Source: a virus
Length of the DNA: 64,000 nt
IMG/VR virus record: IMGVR_UViG_3300020389_000255
Span: 1-64,000 of that record
Direction: 5' to 3' (one strand)
The position numbers and the translations under genes were made by a program. This document shows positions 22,101 to 31,565 of this stretch, piece by piece. The notes under the pieces are model-generated. The model was not told the DNA's origin. It was given only the letters and a program-made list of their open reading frames with translations, and searched no databases. Numbering within the stretch: the stretch's first letter is position 1; each line of letters opens with the position of its first letter.

Positions 22101-25100
22101 AGAAACACCAGTAAGAACTGCACCAGATGAAAGACCACCTACCTTATAAGCATCTGCAACATTACTTAAAATATATATTTTATCACCGACCAAATAACCA
22201 ATTCCAGGATCGGAAGCTGTAGCAGAAACTATTCCACCATCTCCCCTTGTTGTATAATCTACAATCAATCCACTACCAGTACCATATGTCGTAGCAGAAC
22301 CAGTTATAGACCCAGCTGTTGTTATACTTTTAACAACAGAAGTTCCATTAAGACCAGTTACTTCTTTTAACTGGTAATAAATCTTATTTAAAGTCCAATC
22401 AGTCCAATCTAAAGTATCAAGTTCAGTTCCAGCTGCATCCTTTTTATAAAATTTAATATTACTACCAACACTAAAACTTCCATCTAAAACTTCAATATTA
22501 ACCTTAGTATATCCAGAAGCGACTGCCATATTGCTTAATACAGCTGTAAGTGTAGCGGCACCAGTATTACTCCCACCCGTTACCGTTGGAGCAGAATCAT
22601 ATCCACTTCCAAAATTAGTAATTGTTATAGTATCAATAACTCCTCCATCCACAGTATAGGTTCCCGTTGCAGGCGTAGTTGGAGACCCACCAGTAAATGT
22701 TAAACTTCCTGCATCATATCCTGTACCACCAGCTGCAATAGTAACTGAACGTACAATGGCAGAACTTGTTGAACTTCCTATAACAAAACGTATATAATCA
22801 TTTGTTTCTGTTCCTCTTATAATAACTGGATCTCCTTCCTCAAACCAAGAATCTCCAACAGAATATAAATTTCCAATTGTTATACTACTTGCAGTATTCA
22901 GATCAGTAGTACTTTTTACAATTCCACTAACATACTTATAAATCCCAGTAACAGTACTAGCAGTTCTAGTTCCTCCAACAGTAGTCGTAACTGTTGCACT
23001 AGAACCAGCACCTGTCTCAGTAGTTGTACTTTCACCAGTCGTAGCAGAATATCCAGTACCACCTGTAGCACCACCAATCAAATCAAAAGTAACTACAGGA
23101 CCAGTAGAACCTCCACCACTTATAGTAGCAACCGTTAAAATTGCATTAGTTCCCGCACCATTATCATCAACACTAACAGTATCATCAACTGCATATCCAC
23201 TCCCGCCACTTACAACAGTAGCAGTTAAAATTGTATCTGCTTTCAAATTATTTCCGTCAATTAATGGTGTTGTAGACGTTGTGCTAAAACTACCATTAAC
23301 GTCAATCACATACAATTTATTATTTGCTGTATCCCATTTACTAATAATTCCACTTGCCCTACTCGACGAATCTTCTTGAACAACTTCAGCACCTACTGTA
23401 AATTCAGTACTATTACCTTCAGTAACATCTAAAATTGTATACGGTTCAACTTCTACACTATCCCCAACATCAAAACCAACACCGGTCAAAGAATGAGCAT
23501 CATTTGATCCATCTGCTGTAATATCAATTTCAGTACCAGCAATTGCATTAGAACTAGAAGTAGCTAATTGTAAAATATCATCATCTACTTTTATTACATA
23601 ATAAGAAACACTTGAAGTCAAACCAGTAATTGCAGAAGCACCACTTCTATACACAACTAAATTCCCAGTTAAAAATCCATGTGCAGTTATTGTAATCTGA
23701 TCAGTAGACGGATCAACTGCGGTTGCACCATAAAATAATTTTGTTCCGTTAGCAGTAGAAATAGTTCCTTGTCCAACAATCGCACTAATACTAGCCACAG
23801 TAAGTGTTACCGTTGCATTAGTATAACCAGAAGGATCTTGCAATACAATAGTATCACCAACAGAAAATCCTACACCAGCAGTAACAGGCGTTGCATTGAC
23901 AGTTACAACAGATGAACTATCAGTTGTAATAGAAAAAGTTGCTCCAGTTCCATAAAGACTAGTAGAATATATAGAAACAGTAGTAGCACTTTGACTTGAA
24001 TACCAAGTACCAGATGTTGCACCTTGTGTGAAAGTGAGAACTCCAGTATAAATTGGAGTTGAATCATATTCTTCAACTGTATCAATACGAGTAAAAGGTG
24101 TAACAACACCAGGAGTATTTTCTAATAATTCAATCCACATAATTTTTGAAGAAGAATCCCACGATAAAACCTTTCCACGTTTTGTTTGAATTATTTGAGC
24201 TGATTGACCTGGATGTTCTACAATACCACCTATAGTAAACCCAGAAGTGTCAACAGTATCTAATACCAATCTTTGTGTTCTTTTATATAAATTAGCATTA
24301 GTATCATCATAACCAAGAGTTAGAGCTCTTTCATCTCCATAAAATGCAACTTTACCATCCGCAGTTTTACTAGTTACAACATCACTAACATTAGTAGTGC
24401 CTTGATAAGCATATATTTCATAACCACTTTCAGCATCATAAGTAATGGGAATATTCCAAAAATCCTTTTCGGGAGGTATTACTAATTCAGCAGGAACAAC
24501 TTTTTCACTAGGAGAAAATTCTGGAGGTTTTCCAGAATTCCAATATGCAGTAGCTGTATCAGTTGGATCTGAAGTAACAACATGATAGATTGATTTACTA
24601 CCTACAGTAGTAATAGTTTCTATTTTTCCCATTCCTGATTGAATATTCCAACCAGCAAATGAATGTTCTGTCGTTTCATCAAAATTCGCCATAGGTAAAA
24701 GTACATCACCTTTTGCCCATCCTGATTGGTTGTTTTCAAATAATTCAATTTTTAAAATTCGTTCATAACCACTTCCAACAAAAACAGATTTTAATGTAGA
24801 AACTACTCCATTAGAATACCGATTATCATATGATTTTAATAATGAAAGTCCATCTTCTGCTGGATCCAATGAACCAGGGATTTTATAACCAGTTCCCCCA
24901 CTACCTAAAAGTACAGTTATAACAGGAGCAGTATCTAAGATTTTAATATTAGATTCATGGTCACTATTTAAAACATATGCCCTAGCACCAGTTTGACGTC
25001 CAACTACATACGTACCAGCAAATTCAGAAAAATTAGCAAGTTTAGATGGTTCAATACTAGAATCAATTTCTTGAATACGCATCCTAGTTTCAATGTGATA

Positions 25101-25622
25101 TTTATTAGAAGATAATTTAAATATCTCTTTAGCAGGTTCTACAAATTTTGCAGTAACATTATACGCAAATCTAAATAGTATGTCATAACTTAATGCAGTT
25201 CCTTTTGATCTATTAAGTAAATTTGCAATCTTTAAAAGTCTATCTCTATCTCCAAGTAAATCCCCAGTATATCCATATAAAAATTCATTATATAAATTAT
25301 ACTTCAAATCATCCTTTATCAAATCAACATCTCTATATCCAGTAAGACGCATTAATTCTCCATGCAATCCTGGAACAGATTCATTCACAAATTCTCCAAT
25401 CATACTAGACTGAGAAATTCCAATACTATTATTTGATTTATCAGCAAGTGTTGCCAATACATTTTGTTCTAAAAATTCATAATATACTTCTAAAAATCTT
25501 GTAAAAAGAGTTCTATCAGTTTTTCCCGATAAAGGTTTTTCAAAATCTAGATGTATTGTCGCTGGTAATTGAGAATAAATGAATTGTGATATAGTACGTG
25601 AAATTTTATCTTGATAATTCAT
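19185..25622 (-). CDS. gp7: gp7-like baseplate wedge protein, enlarged by beta-repeats (2,145 aa)
   Basis: Position between gp6 and gp8 matches T4 gene 7, but the product is twice the 1,032 aa of T4 gp7. Residues 1-190 are a non-repetitive helical domain (FTRFLEVYYEFLEQN, then LLGDRDRLLKIANLLNRSKGT) typical of the marine T4-like protein at this position. From about 200 to 1,950 there are many short beta modules containing GxGY followed by VGD or a similar turn, separated by acidic segments. The C-terminal 80 residues (YVLESSISPEIYKDMLEKTIHPVG) are again non-repetitive. A dockerin-like calcium loop lies at residues 1214-1225. The start follows the gp6 stop by one base. gp7 identity is inferred from order and the ends; the repeats are what is seen. 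Confidence 0.75.
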   Translation of the reverse strand: MNYQDKISRTISQFIYSQLPATIHLDFEKPLSGKTDRTLFTRFLEVYYEFLEQNVLATLADKSNNSIGISQSSMIGEFVNESVPGLHGELMRLTGYRDVDLIKDDLKYNLYNEFLYGYTGDLLGDRDRLLKIANLLNRSKGTALSYDILFRFAYNVTAKFVEPAKEIFKLSSNKYHIETRMRIQEIDSSIEPSKLANFSEFAGTYVVGRQTGARAYVLNSDHESNIKILDTAPVITVLLGSGGTGYKIPGSLDPAEDGLSLLKSYDNRYSNGVVSTLKSVFVGSGYERILKIELFENNQSGWAKGDVLLPMANFDETTEHSFAGWNIQSGMGKIETITTVGSKSIYHVVTSDPTDTATAYWNSGKPPEFSPSEKVVPAELVIPPEKDFWNIPITYDAESGYEIYAYQGTTNVSDVVTSKTADGKVAFYGDERALTLGYDDTNANLYKRTQRLVLDTVDTSGFTIGGIVEHPGQSAQIIQTKRGKVLSWDSSSKIMWIELLENTPGVVTPFTRIDTVEEYDSTPIYTGVLTFTQGATSGTWYSSQSATTVSIYSTSLYGTGATFSITTDSSSVVTVNATPVTAGVGFSVGDTIVLQDPSGYTNATVTLTVASISAIVGQGTISTANGTKLFYGATAVDPSTDQITITAHGFLTGNLVVYRSGASAITGLTSSVSYYVIKVDDDILQLATSSSNAIAGTEIDITADGSNDAHSLTGVGFDVGDSVEVEPYTILDVTEGNSTEFTVGAEVVQEDSSSRASGIISKWDTANNKLYVIDVNGSFSTTSTTPLIDGNNLKADTILTATVVSGGSGYAVDDTVSVDDNGAGTNAILTVATISGGGSTGPVVTFDLIGGATGGTGYSATTGESTTTETGAGSSATVTTTVGGTRTASTVTGIYKYVSGIVKSTTDLNTASSITIGNLYSVGDSWFEEGDPVIIRGTETNDYIRFVIGSSTSSAIVRSVTIAAGGTGYDAGSLTFTGGSPTTPATGTYTVDGGVIDTITITNFGSGYDSAPTVTGGSNTGAATLTAVLSNMAVASGYTKVNIEVLDGSFSVGSNIKFYKKDAAGTELDTLDWTDWTLNKIYYQLKEVTGLNGTSVVKSITTAGSITGSATTYGTGSGLIVDYTTRGDGGIVSATASDPGIGYLVGDKIYILSNVADAYKVGGLSSGAVLTGVSGNNGIVTVTSVNSFGGVTGLATLTSIATTFTQTGTNLVGDINKDGVVDLFDLVLAARGVGSGYSTDGTAVITSYGNGSGLVVDYDVARNKNVYEIDIDTLTPSTSGTDYQVHEEVNILHNSNYTLGGVEVTLDDVAGDGELILTLQDTVDDTPLNDDIIDKIVTQHLGGNKFATGTVRGWGPKKLILSDINSVSGVGYWSTDPLFQRFTSEDFGGIPDWKIKKIEMVEQDSIINLGTVTGKVVSQDHTKKTVVVSNISNADLATGFAVDDNVTPVTDPLDGIAHEGDDSIGFKVKSIGNYQVAHPQNGTRIAVSGLASVTATKDLYGGIGTDATVDYTTTSSGGISSFTLNAIGKDYKVGDELTIRSSSTLPAETVGGNSRKLRVNKIQATGIAGLTYFKESTGEVSTTASGLTLDYVVNSSGVVTSVAINNPGVGYKEDDTGSSGDNKEEVYLVPTIEDKRDIGLNGSSTNAVIKITDTDNIILVESAELSLRNDIEKGPFGEAFSTIETITAQDKDGNDIKISNSENVLRAKVEPVISGATITNGGIGYRVGEEAAELDASGVGGSVAVSAVSTGPVESIILDSNASNQGSSIGATHKIGFSIRYIDIYGFAPTKTGSLTSYADITTEFEINSTWNSGTNYGASLSTHWPSGDVFSNYDRLSILREGSTGTLYHIVKFENISTNKWRLWLTGEIKSENISVGKNYIGKQYHLSYAHNNLGGWLAGMIYNGTNGNLNTDQGWIESDLGYTGATDEKFAKPVATCYGSEIKTVGPRVPQAIIESYANNKITGIELLDEGDGYSDFPLAYAYNTANDQIDKMCKLYSYSSKIGSIIKTEVKNIGLGYTGNDIAFGAKSAPGGNDGTGYPTATATGTLLTSPIFTSKPRAIDNIGFTDGTQILRDPDVYNDFSYVLESSISPEIYKDMLEKTIHPVGFRSTPKYVYAGKPDSHTKSILVVEDTIAADVKQETT

Positions 25623-25623
25623 A

Positions 25624-27702
25624 TTATTTGTCGAAATCCGTAATTAATGTTGCAGTAGTATACTCGTCCCTGATTTCTAAAATTTCTAAGTTTTCTGGAA
25701 TAATATCTTGTGGGTTAATTTGTCCTATAAAATCAATTGTATTTTTTCCAGAAACAATATTGACAACCGGAAATGGTTTCCATGAATGTATATATCCTGT
25801 TTCATAATCAATCTTAGCAACAATAGGATTAAAACTACTTGCTTTTGCATACTCACTATTAGGCTCTCCTGATCTGCTAAAATTGTTCATAGTAATATCT
25901 ACACCATCTTCTGCATTGACTATTTTTATAATTCCAGTTTTACAATTTAAATCTGGAACATCAGTTAATTTAACTGTCAACAAATTCCAAAAAGTACTTG
26001 ATGCACCAGTAGATCCAACAACATGTCCTAAAAGATTGAATGTAGAACTAGAAAACCCATTATTAACAATTGCAATTGTTCCACGTTTAGTTCCCTTTGA
26101 ATCAACAACAGTATCCTTTATATAAAGATCATTGAAAGTAACTGTTGGGATTGCCCAAGGACCAGATTTTACTGAATATAGATATTTTGGAAGGTCATCC
26201 GCATTGTTAACATTTTCTGCAGCCGAAGTACTGGCATCTAAAGTAGGTGCATATTCTAAAACCTTAGAAGAAGGTTTTATTACTGAAACTTTAACAGTAT
26301 TACTCATAATAGAGTTATCAGCATCATCAACATCACCTACTAATTGTGAATATCTAAAAACACCATCAAATATTCCAAGACGATTTTTATTATAATTCTT
26401 TATTGATTCCAAAACTTTATATTGTATCGTTCCTGATTTTTCAGCAGTTAAAGTAGGATTATATTTAATCTCTGCATTTACCTTCAAACTTATCGTTCTA
26501 TAATCTTTTATTTCAATACCAATTCCAATAACTTTATACTTATCTAAAAGGTTTCTCACAACTTCTTGCTCTGGATCCGATAATTGTTCTCCGATTAAAG
26601 GTTTGATAGAAATAAAAACTTTTCCATAATCTTTCGTATTGTTTGATTCTCCACCCCAAACACGGAGACTACTAATGTTAGTATAATTTGCAGTTAATAT
26701 TGCTTTATAATCATCAATAGTAACTGCTCTATTTTGATGTTGGAAAGATCTAGGTGCTAAATATTTAATCGAATCAATAGTTTCTATATTTCCACCACCA
26801 CTACTCGCAGATGCCGTTGTAGTAGTTACTGTAAGATTTGTTGGATTTCCAGATGAATCTTCTCCCCAAGCTTGTGATGATGATGAAAGTTCTAATCCTG
26901 TTAAACCATTTGCATCTGCTCCATCAGCTGTTAAATATTCAACTGTTATAACATTCCCCGCAGATAATTTTTTCCCATAAACTCCGTCACCAAAACTTAT
27001 TTCATATGTTTGATCTTCTGCTTCAGCAAGGAAATAATATTCTGAGGAAGAAGTTAATGCAAGCAATCCATCATATTTCGTATATACATTAGAACTGGTC
27101 ACACCAGAAGATGCTCTTATTTTAACTGCAATAGTTGATGAATCAATATCAGGATTATCAAGTATAAATCGTTGATTCTTATTACCAGTAAAAACAAATT
27201 CCTTTATTAATTTAGAACCCTGAGTTACCGATAAATTACTCACGGAAAAGGTTCTATCTCCATTACTCACAGAACTATCCCAAACAACAATTTTATCTTC
27301 TAAAGTATAAAAAGTATAAGATTTTCCTGAACTAGTAACATTAAATTGTGTATATACAGGTATTTTAACAAAATCTGTATCAACTCCAGTTTCCTCAACC
27401 ATACTTAAATTTAATAATGCAGTAGCACCTGTTTTAGACCTAGGAGTATATCCCAATTGTTTTGCTAAAGAAACAACAGAATCACGTTGAGTGGCACTAT
27501 CTAAATACATTTCATTGGCAACCATATTTAAATAATATGCCATATAATGTGTATTATAAGCTAAAACATCTAGCAATATAGACAATCCAGACCCACTAAA
27601 ATCATAATCTGTAAATTCTGTTTGATCAGCAAAAAAATTCTTTAAGTTTGTCTTAATTGTATCAAAATCTAATTCTGTAACTCGTAATTTATCTGTAGCC
27701 AT
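25624..27702 (-). CDS. gp6: Baseplate wedge protein gp6 (J-like)
   Basis: At 692 aa it is close to T4 gp6 (660 aa). The N-terminus has the family signature: FDTIKTNLKNFF, GSGLSILLDVLAYNTHY, then MYLDSATQRDSVVSLAKQLGY. The middle holds the conserved LAPRSFQHQNRAVTIDDYK segment. gp6 dimers form the continuous ring that joins six wedges around the hub and acts in sheath contraction. It lies directly after gp25 as in many contractile tails, and one base separates its stop from the next ATG. Confidence 0.95.
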   Translation of the reverse strand: MATDKLRVTELDFDTIKTNLKNFFADQTEFTDYDFSGSGLSILLDVLAYNTHYMAYYLNMVANEMYLDSATQRDSVVSLAKQLGYTPRSKTGATALLNLSMVEETGVDTDFVKIPVYTQFNVTSSGKSYTFYTLEDKIVVWDSSVSNGDRTFSVSNLSVTQGSKLIKEFVFTGNKNQRFILDNPDIDSSTIAVKIRASSGVTSSNVYTKYDGLLALTSSSEYYFLAEAEDQTYEISFGDGVYGKKLSAGNVITVEYLTADGADANGLTGLELSSSSQAWGEDSSGNPTNLTVTTTTASASSGGGNIETIDSIKYLAPRSFQHQNRAVTIDDYKAILTANYTNISSLRVWGGESNNTKDYGKVFISIKPLIGEQLSDPEQEVVRNLLDKYKVIGIGIEIKDYRTISLKVNAEIKYNPTLTAEKSGTIQYKVLESIKNYNKNRLGIFDGVFRYSQLVGDVDDADNSIMSNTVKVSVIKPSSKVLEYAPTLDASTSAAENVNNADDLPKYLYSVKSGPWAIPTVTFNDLYIKDTVVDSKGTKRGTIAIVNNGFSSSTFNLLGHVVGSTGASSTFWNLLTVKLTDVPDLNCKTGIIKIVNAEDGVDITMNNFSRSGEPNSEYAKASSFNPIVAKIDYETGYIHSWKPFPVVNIVSGKNTIDFIGQINPQDIIPENLEILEIRDEYTTATLITDFDK

Positions 27703-27703
27703 T

Positions 27704-28123
27704 TTACCTTAACCGTTCTAAAAATAGATTTAATTGGACAGAGCCCGATGGTTGATTTACAATAGAAAATTCCACAGATACATCATATGCAGCTTCATCT
27801 GGATCAGCACTTACATCTACACTTACCAAACTAACCCTGGGTTCAAAATTATTTATAACATCTTCTATAGCTAATTGCAATTCATATGCAGTCGTCGGTG
27901 TAACTAAATCAAATAACAAATCCCTGACACCAGATGCAAGCTCAGGATGAAATAATCTTTCAGCAGGTCCAGTGAGCAACAAAACTTTTAATGCTTGTTT
28001 TATTGCATTCTCACCTTTTTTCTTTGCTATATCAGTAGACCTTGCCTTAGTAAAATTAAGATCAATATCAACATATTCTCGATCTTGAAATAATAAAGAA
28101 CGTTCTAATGGTTGTTGGTTCAT
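27704..28123 (-). CDS. gp25: Baseplate wedge protein gp25 (GPW family)
   Basis: 139 aa, matching T4 gp25 (132 aa) and the GPW/gp25 family. The pattern DIAKKKGENAIKQALKVLLLT, then GERLFHPE-like (here AERLFHPELASG) and LLFD is the conserved core. It forms the inner baseplate sheath-like subunit that seeds sheath assembly. Its ATG overlaps the end of the PAAR gene by four bases, and it is followed immediately by gp6, its structural partner. Confidence 0.95.
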   Translation of the reverse strand: MNQQPLERSLLFQDREYVDIDLNFTKARSTDIAKKKGENAIKQALKVLLLTGPAERLFHPELASGVRDLLFDLVTPTTAYELQLAIEDVINNFEPRVSLVSVDVSADPDEAAYDVSVEFSIVNQPSGSVQLNLFLERLR

Positions 28124-28692
28124 CTATTAATTGCCTCTAATAAGTTTGCTTTTTCTAAGTCATCCAACTCTATTTTTATGGATGTAGATTCAAGTTCCAT
28201 TTTAATTTTCTCTAGAATAGGTATCTCATCTAAATTTATATCTGGATCAGAACCACCAACTTGTACAGTTTCATTTCCAGTCCTAATAGCTGCTCCGCAA
28301 ATAGTAAAATCTCCCTTTCTACCTGCTCCCCGACTATTTACAAAAACAGTATCACTAGCAGTTTTTAACCAAGGAAATTCAGCACCTTCTAATCGTACAG
28401 TTCTTCCCTCTGGTTGAGAATCACCAAACGGAACATGTTCTTCTCTAAAATCATATTGTCTATGTACACCATAACCAACAATCTCATCACCAACATTATT
28501 TGTTACACCCAAGTTTTCCGTTCCGATTAAAACATCACCACTACCAGCATAAGGTCCTTTTGCCTTCTCCGAAGGTTTACCACTTTGATTGCTCTGTTGT
28601 GTTGATTGATCTTCACTCCATGCAACTGCTTGGCCATATTGTGAATGTCCACTATCTTTATCTATACTTACTCTTGTAATTGGTCTAGTCAT
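28120..28692 (-). CDS. gp5.4: PAAR-type spike-tip protein
   Basis: Residues about 118-150 hold a PAAR-like pattern: TVFVNSRGAGRKGD, then a cysteine, IRTGNETVQVGG. In contractile systems PAAR proteins cap the tip of the gp5/VgrG spike and bind one metal ion; T4 gp5.4 is the counterpart. This protein (190 aa) is larger, with a Ser/Gln-rich N-terminus and a helical C-terminus. One visible Cys and sparse His suggest partial loss of the usual metal ligands. It sits two bases after the preceding structural gene and overlaps gp25. Confidence 0.7.
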   Translation of the reverse strand: MTRPITRVSIDKDSGHSQYGQAVAWSEDQSTQQSNQSGKPSEKAKGPYAGSGDVLIGTENLGVTNNVGDEIVGYGVHRQYDFREEHVPFGDSQPEGRTVRLEGAEFPWLKTASDTVFVNSRGAGRKGDFTICGAAIRTGNETVQVGGSDPDINLDEIPILEKIKMELESTSIKIELDDLEKANLLEAINR

Positions 28693-28694
28693 AT

Positions 28695-29897
28695 TTATGC
28701 CGGTTGTAACGTAATATTACTTGTTGTGCCATTTTCTAACAATAAAAACAACAACCCATCTGTAGTTATTATTTCTGTATCATTAACTTTTAATTTATTA
28801 TCATCCATTAATATAAAAGTTGAAGTTCCATCTTCCTTCAATAAAGATAATTTATAATTACTCACTGTATCCAAATATGGAAAATAATTATTTCGTCCAC
28901 TCAAACCCTCTGTACTAAGAAATCCATCTCGTACTGCATCAAAATTTTGATAAACTTTAATACTAAAGGATTCTTGCGTTAACAATGCATCTGTATCACC
29001 ATTATACATTCCAATCTCAAAATTGTAATCTCTAGTTACTTGATCTTGTATATTTTCTGTACTGGTAACTATATTTGTATCAGTATATGTATAAATCCCA
29101 GAAGTAGTTACTAATTGTCCGAGAAAAGTTGAATCTTTATTTTTTGTTAAAACTCCTCGTTCATCATAAACAGTATTTTTAGAATACCACAATGTTTTTG
29201 GGTCACTTTCAGTCCCTATAACATAAGGCACAGTAACTTTTGTTTTTGTTACACTATCTTCAACATATGTGTCTACTGATTCTACTATTCTATGATGTCC
29301 AGATTTAGTACTCAATCCAAGACCAGTAAATAATCCAGTTGAAGGTGTTAAATTTAAAAACTCAACTTTACTTTTAAAAATACTTTCTTTATTAAAATTA
29401 GAACTCTCATTACTATTTATAGCCCATGACTTATTAAACACATTCACAGAATCAAAAACCGTACCATTTAAATTGAGATCAGTACCACCTATTCCACTAG
29501 GAAGATTTACTCCTGGTGGTAATTCTCCAGAAATCAATTTAAATTTAGTATTAACACTATTTGAATTTTTAAAGGAAATAATATTTTCATATTTCAATGA
29601 ATTTCTTGTATGAGTCCCAGATTTTCTGGGTGTAACCATCAAATCAACAAAATTTTCAAAACCAATATTTACAGGCAATCTATTCGCATTATTAAGTTTT
29701 CCTCCGAGAGATGCAAATAATGTAAGAACTATCATATTTACAATAGAACCATCTGAACCAATAAATTCATCAAATTGTATAAGTTCAGAACTTGTTAAAT
29801 CATCATCAGTAAATTTTACATTAGCTTTAAAATCTGTAACAGTAGAATCTATTGTCGTTTCAGATCCATCTGCTTTAACAAATTTAATCTCATTCAT
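28695..29897 (-). CDS. Putative virion structural protein with Ig-like segment
   Basis: 400 aa, not recognised as a T4 protein. Residues about 115-150 (GELPPGVNLPSG, then LNGTVFDS) fit the 'LPPGL...GTP' pattern of He_PIG/cadherin-like Ig domains. The rest is beta-rich and Asn/Ser/Thr-rich with no enzyme motif. It overlaps the preceding small gene by eight bases and lies between spike components, so a baseplate or spike role is likely. That role is inferred from position only. Confidence 0.6.
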   Translation of the reverse strand: MNEIKFVKADGSETTIDSTVTDFKANVKFTDDDLTSSELIQFDEFIGSDGSIVNMIVLTLFASLGGKLNNANRLPVNIGFENFVDLMVTPRKSGTHTRNSLKYENIISFKNSNSVNTKFKLISGELPPGVNLPSGIGGTDLNLNGTVFDSVNVFNKSWAINSNESSNFNKESIFKSKVEFLNLTPSTGLFTGLGLSTKSGHHRIVESVDTYVEDSVTKTKVTVPYVIGTESDPKTLWYSKNTVYDERGVLTKNKDSTFLGQLVTTSGIYTYTDTNIVTSTENIQDQVTRDYNFEIGMYNGDTDALLTQESFSIKVYQNFDAVRDGFLSTEGLSGRNNYFPYLDTVSNYKLSLLKEDGTSTFILMDDNKLKVNDTEIITTDGLLFLLLENGTTSNITLQPA

Positions 29898-30225
29898 CTA
29901 ATTTCGGAGGTGATGCATATTTCATAGGTTTTTCATTTTCATCCAATTCTGGATTTAACCAAATTGAATATTTTGCTCCGTCATTTCGATTTAGATCTAG
30001 ATCTTGTCCACTATTAATAACAACGTGTTTGTCACAATCAATATTAAGATTTCCTTTGAATTTAACTTTCATATCTAAATTTACAGTAAGAGTATTAGTT
30101 TCCTCATCATATGCTATTATCTTCTTTTCTCGGAGAACTCCAGCTGCTTTCATAAGACTTTTCAATTCATCATCAGTAACATCAATATCTTCCATTGGAA
30201 TATTTCTCGGCAATTTTTTAATCAC
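29890..30225 (-). CDS. Small spike-associated beta-helical protein
   Basis: 111 aa. Residues about 45-85 alternate hydrophobic and polar residues (VNLDMKVKFKGNLNIDCDKHV) in the manner of the gp5 C-terminal beta-helix. It follows the gp5 gene after four bases. A second spike segment or spike chaperone is possible; no family is recognised with confidence. Confidence 0.55.
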   Translation of the reverse strand: MIKKLPRNIPMEDIDVTDDELKSLMKAAGVLREKKIIAYDEETNTLTVNLDMKVKFKGNLNIDCDKHVVINSGQDLDLNRNDGAKYSIWLNPELDENEKPMKYASPPKLDE

Positions 30226-30229
30226 TATA

Positions 30230-31240
30230 CTATTCTCCTAATTTTATTGTTTTAGGTTTAGATGGTATAACTGGTTCAACAATAGGTAAATCTGGAATAA
30301 TAATAGCCGCAGGAAGTGGCAAAGTAAATGGCCCACCCATATGTGCAATTCCTCCCCATACACCAAAAACAGACGGCACTGTCATATCCATCCCACCAAA
30401 TTGAAATATAGGTGATTCAAATTGTGTTGCAACTCCTGTCTTAACTCTAAACTGTCCAGTTTCTCCAGTTTCAAATCGTATTGTTCCACCTGCCTTAAAA
30501 TTTATATCTCCATCGGAAACAATATTCAAATTTCCACTAACTTTCAACGTTTTACTACTAAGAACCATTTCAAAATCTTCCCCTATAATCTTTACAACTC
30601 TTGCTCCATCTCCCTTAATAACTTCAAATGTTCCAGAACTATGAACTTTACTCAATCTTTCTGAACCAGGAGTATCATCAACTTCAGTAACATGTCCAGC
30701 TTGACTTTCTTCTACTTTATTATGTGGATACTTCGCATCATAACCCAAATCTGGAACTGTAAGTGAAATCGGAATAACCTCACCAGATGTACTTGTTCCA
30801 TCAAAAGTTTCTCCAGCTGTATAATCTGATACATACGTATCAGCAGTTTCACCTCTTGCAAGACGATTTGTATTTATTTCATCAGTTAAAATTTCACGTT
30901 TTCCACCCCAAGATGGTGCAGATTCTGGAGGTGCTGAATCATCTTCAGTTTTATAACCAGAATCTATAATGTGTGTCATAACAGGTTCTTGAGCATCATT
31001 CCCATCACGAAAAAACCCCATCACCCAAGTTCCCACTACAGGTCCAACAGGAGGATCGCCAGGCCTACTATTAATAGGCATTGCTGGATAGGCCCACGGC
31101 AATCCATCAACTGGAATATCACCTTTATCTTGTGAATGAAATCCTAATATTCGGACACGGCAACGTCCTATCTCCAACGGATCATCTCTGTCTTCAACAC
31201 GACCTTGCCACCAAACAAAAGTATTAAATTGTTCTATCAT
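30230..31240 (-). CDS. gp5: Baseplate central spike gp5, without lysozyme domain
   Basis: The N-terminus (FVWWQGRVEDRDDPLEIGRCRVRI) and following LPWAYPAMP, VGPVVGTWVMGFF and PVMTHII are the OB-fold of gp5/VgrG-type hub spikes. Residues about 190-280 are a beta-helix (VKIIGEDFEMVLSSKTLKVSGN) ending in a Pro/Ile-rich tail. At 336 aa it lacks the lysozyme insert of T4 gp5 (575 aa), as in other marine T4-like phages, so wall hydrolysis must come from elsewhere. It trimerises on gp27 and carries the PAAR tip. The gene overlaps the upstream small gene by 17 bases. Confidence 0.9.
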   Translation of the reverse strand: MIEQFNTFVWWQGRVEDRDDPLEIGRCRVRILGFHSQDKGDIPVDGLPWAYPAMPINSRPGDPPVGPVVGTWVMGFFRDGNDAQEPVMTHIIDSGYKTEDDSAPPESAPSWGGKREILTDEINTNRLARGETADTYVSDYTAGETFDGTSTSGEVIPISLTVPDLGYDAKYPHNKVEESQAGHVTEVDDTPGSERLSKVHSSGTFEVIKGDGARVVKIIGEDFEMVLSSKTLKVSGNLNIVSDGDINFKAGGTIRFETGETGQFRVKTGVATQFESPIFQFGGMDMTVPSVFGVWGGIAHMGGPFTLPLPAAIIIPDLPIVEPVIPSKPKTIKLGE

Positions 31241-31550
31241 CTGTATTTTGTGTAATTAAAACTTCCTTTTTTCTCCAAGCTTGGATGTATTCTTCCTCAA
31301 GTTTATATACAACACTAAACATTTCTTTTAACAATTGAACTTTATCGGTCCTAGGAAATTCATCTGTAATTGTTTTAAGGATTTTATCGTATGCATCAAA
31401 TTCAAGTTCACATAAATTAGCTGACTGACTAACATCAGAATGATAAATATAACTTGCAAAACAACTACAATCAATTGCAATGTTAGATTCCCACATTGTT
31501 TTTTCTATAAACTTTAAACGTTCATTTACTTCATCGTAATATACTGGCAT
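31224..31550 (-). CDS. Hypothetical protein, baseplate operon
   Basis: 108 aa, unrecognised. It is mostly helical, with three cysteines (two in IDCSCF). It has a strong AAGGAG site upstream. It lies directly after the cysteine-rich micropeptide gene and overlaps gp5 by 17 bases, so the three are probably cotranslated. No function can be assigned. Confidence 0.65.
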   Translation of the reverse strand: MPVYYDEVNERLKFIEKTMWESNIAIDCSCFASYIYHSDVSQSANLCELEFDAYDKILKTITDEFPRTDKVQLLKEMFSVVYKLEEEYIQAWRKKEVLITQNTDDRTI

Positions 31551-31565
31551 TTTTATTTCTCCTTA

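Noticed and set aside
30230-31240. Tail lysozyme activity of gp5
   Set aside because: No lysozyme domain is found between the OB-fold and the beta-helix; the lytic enzyme is the GH108 protein.
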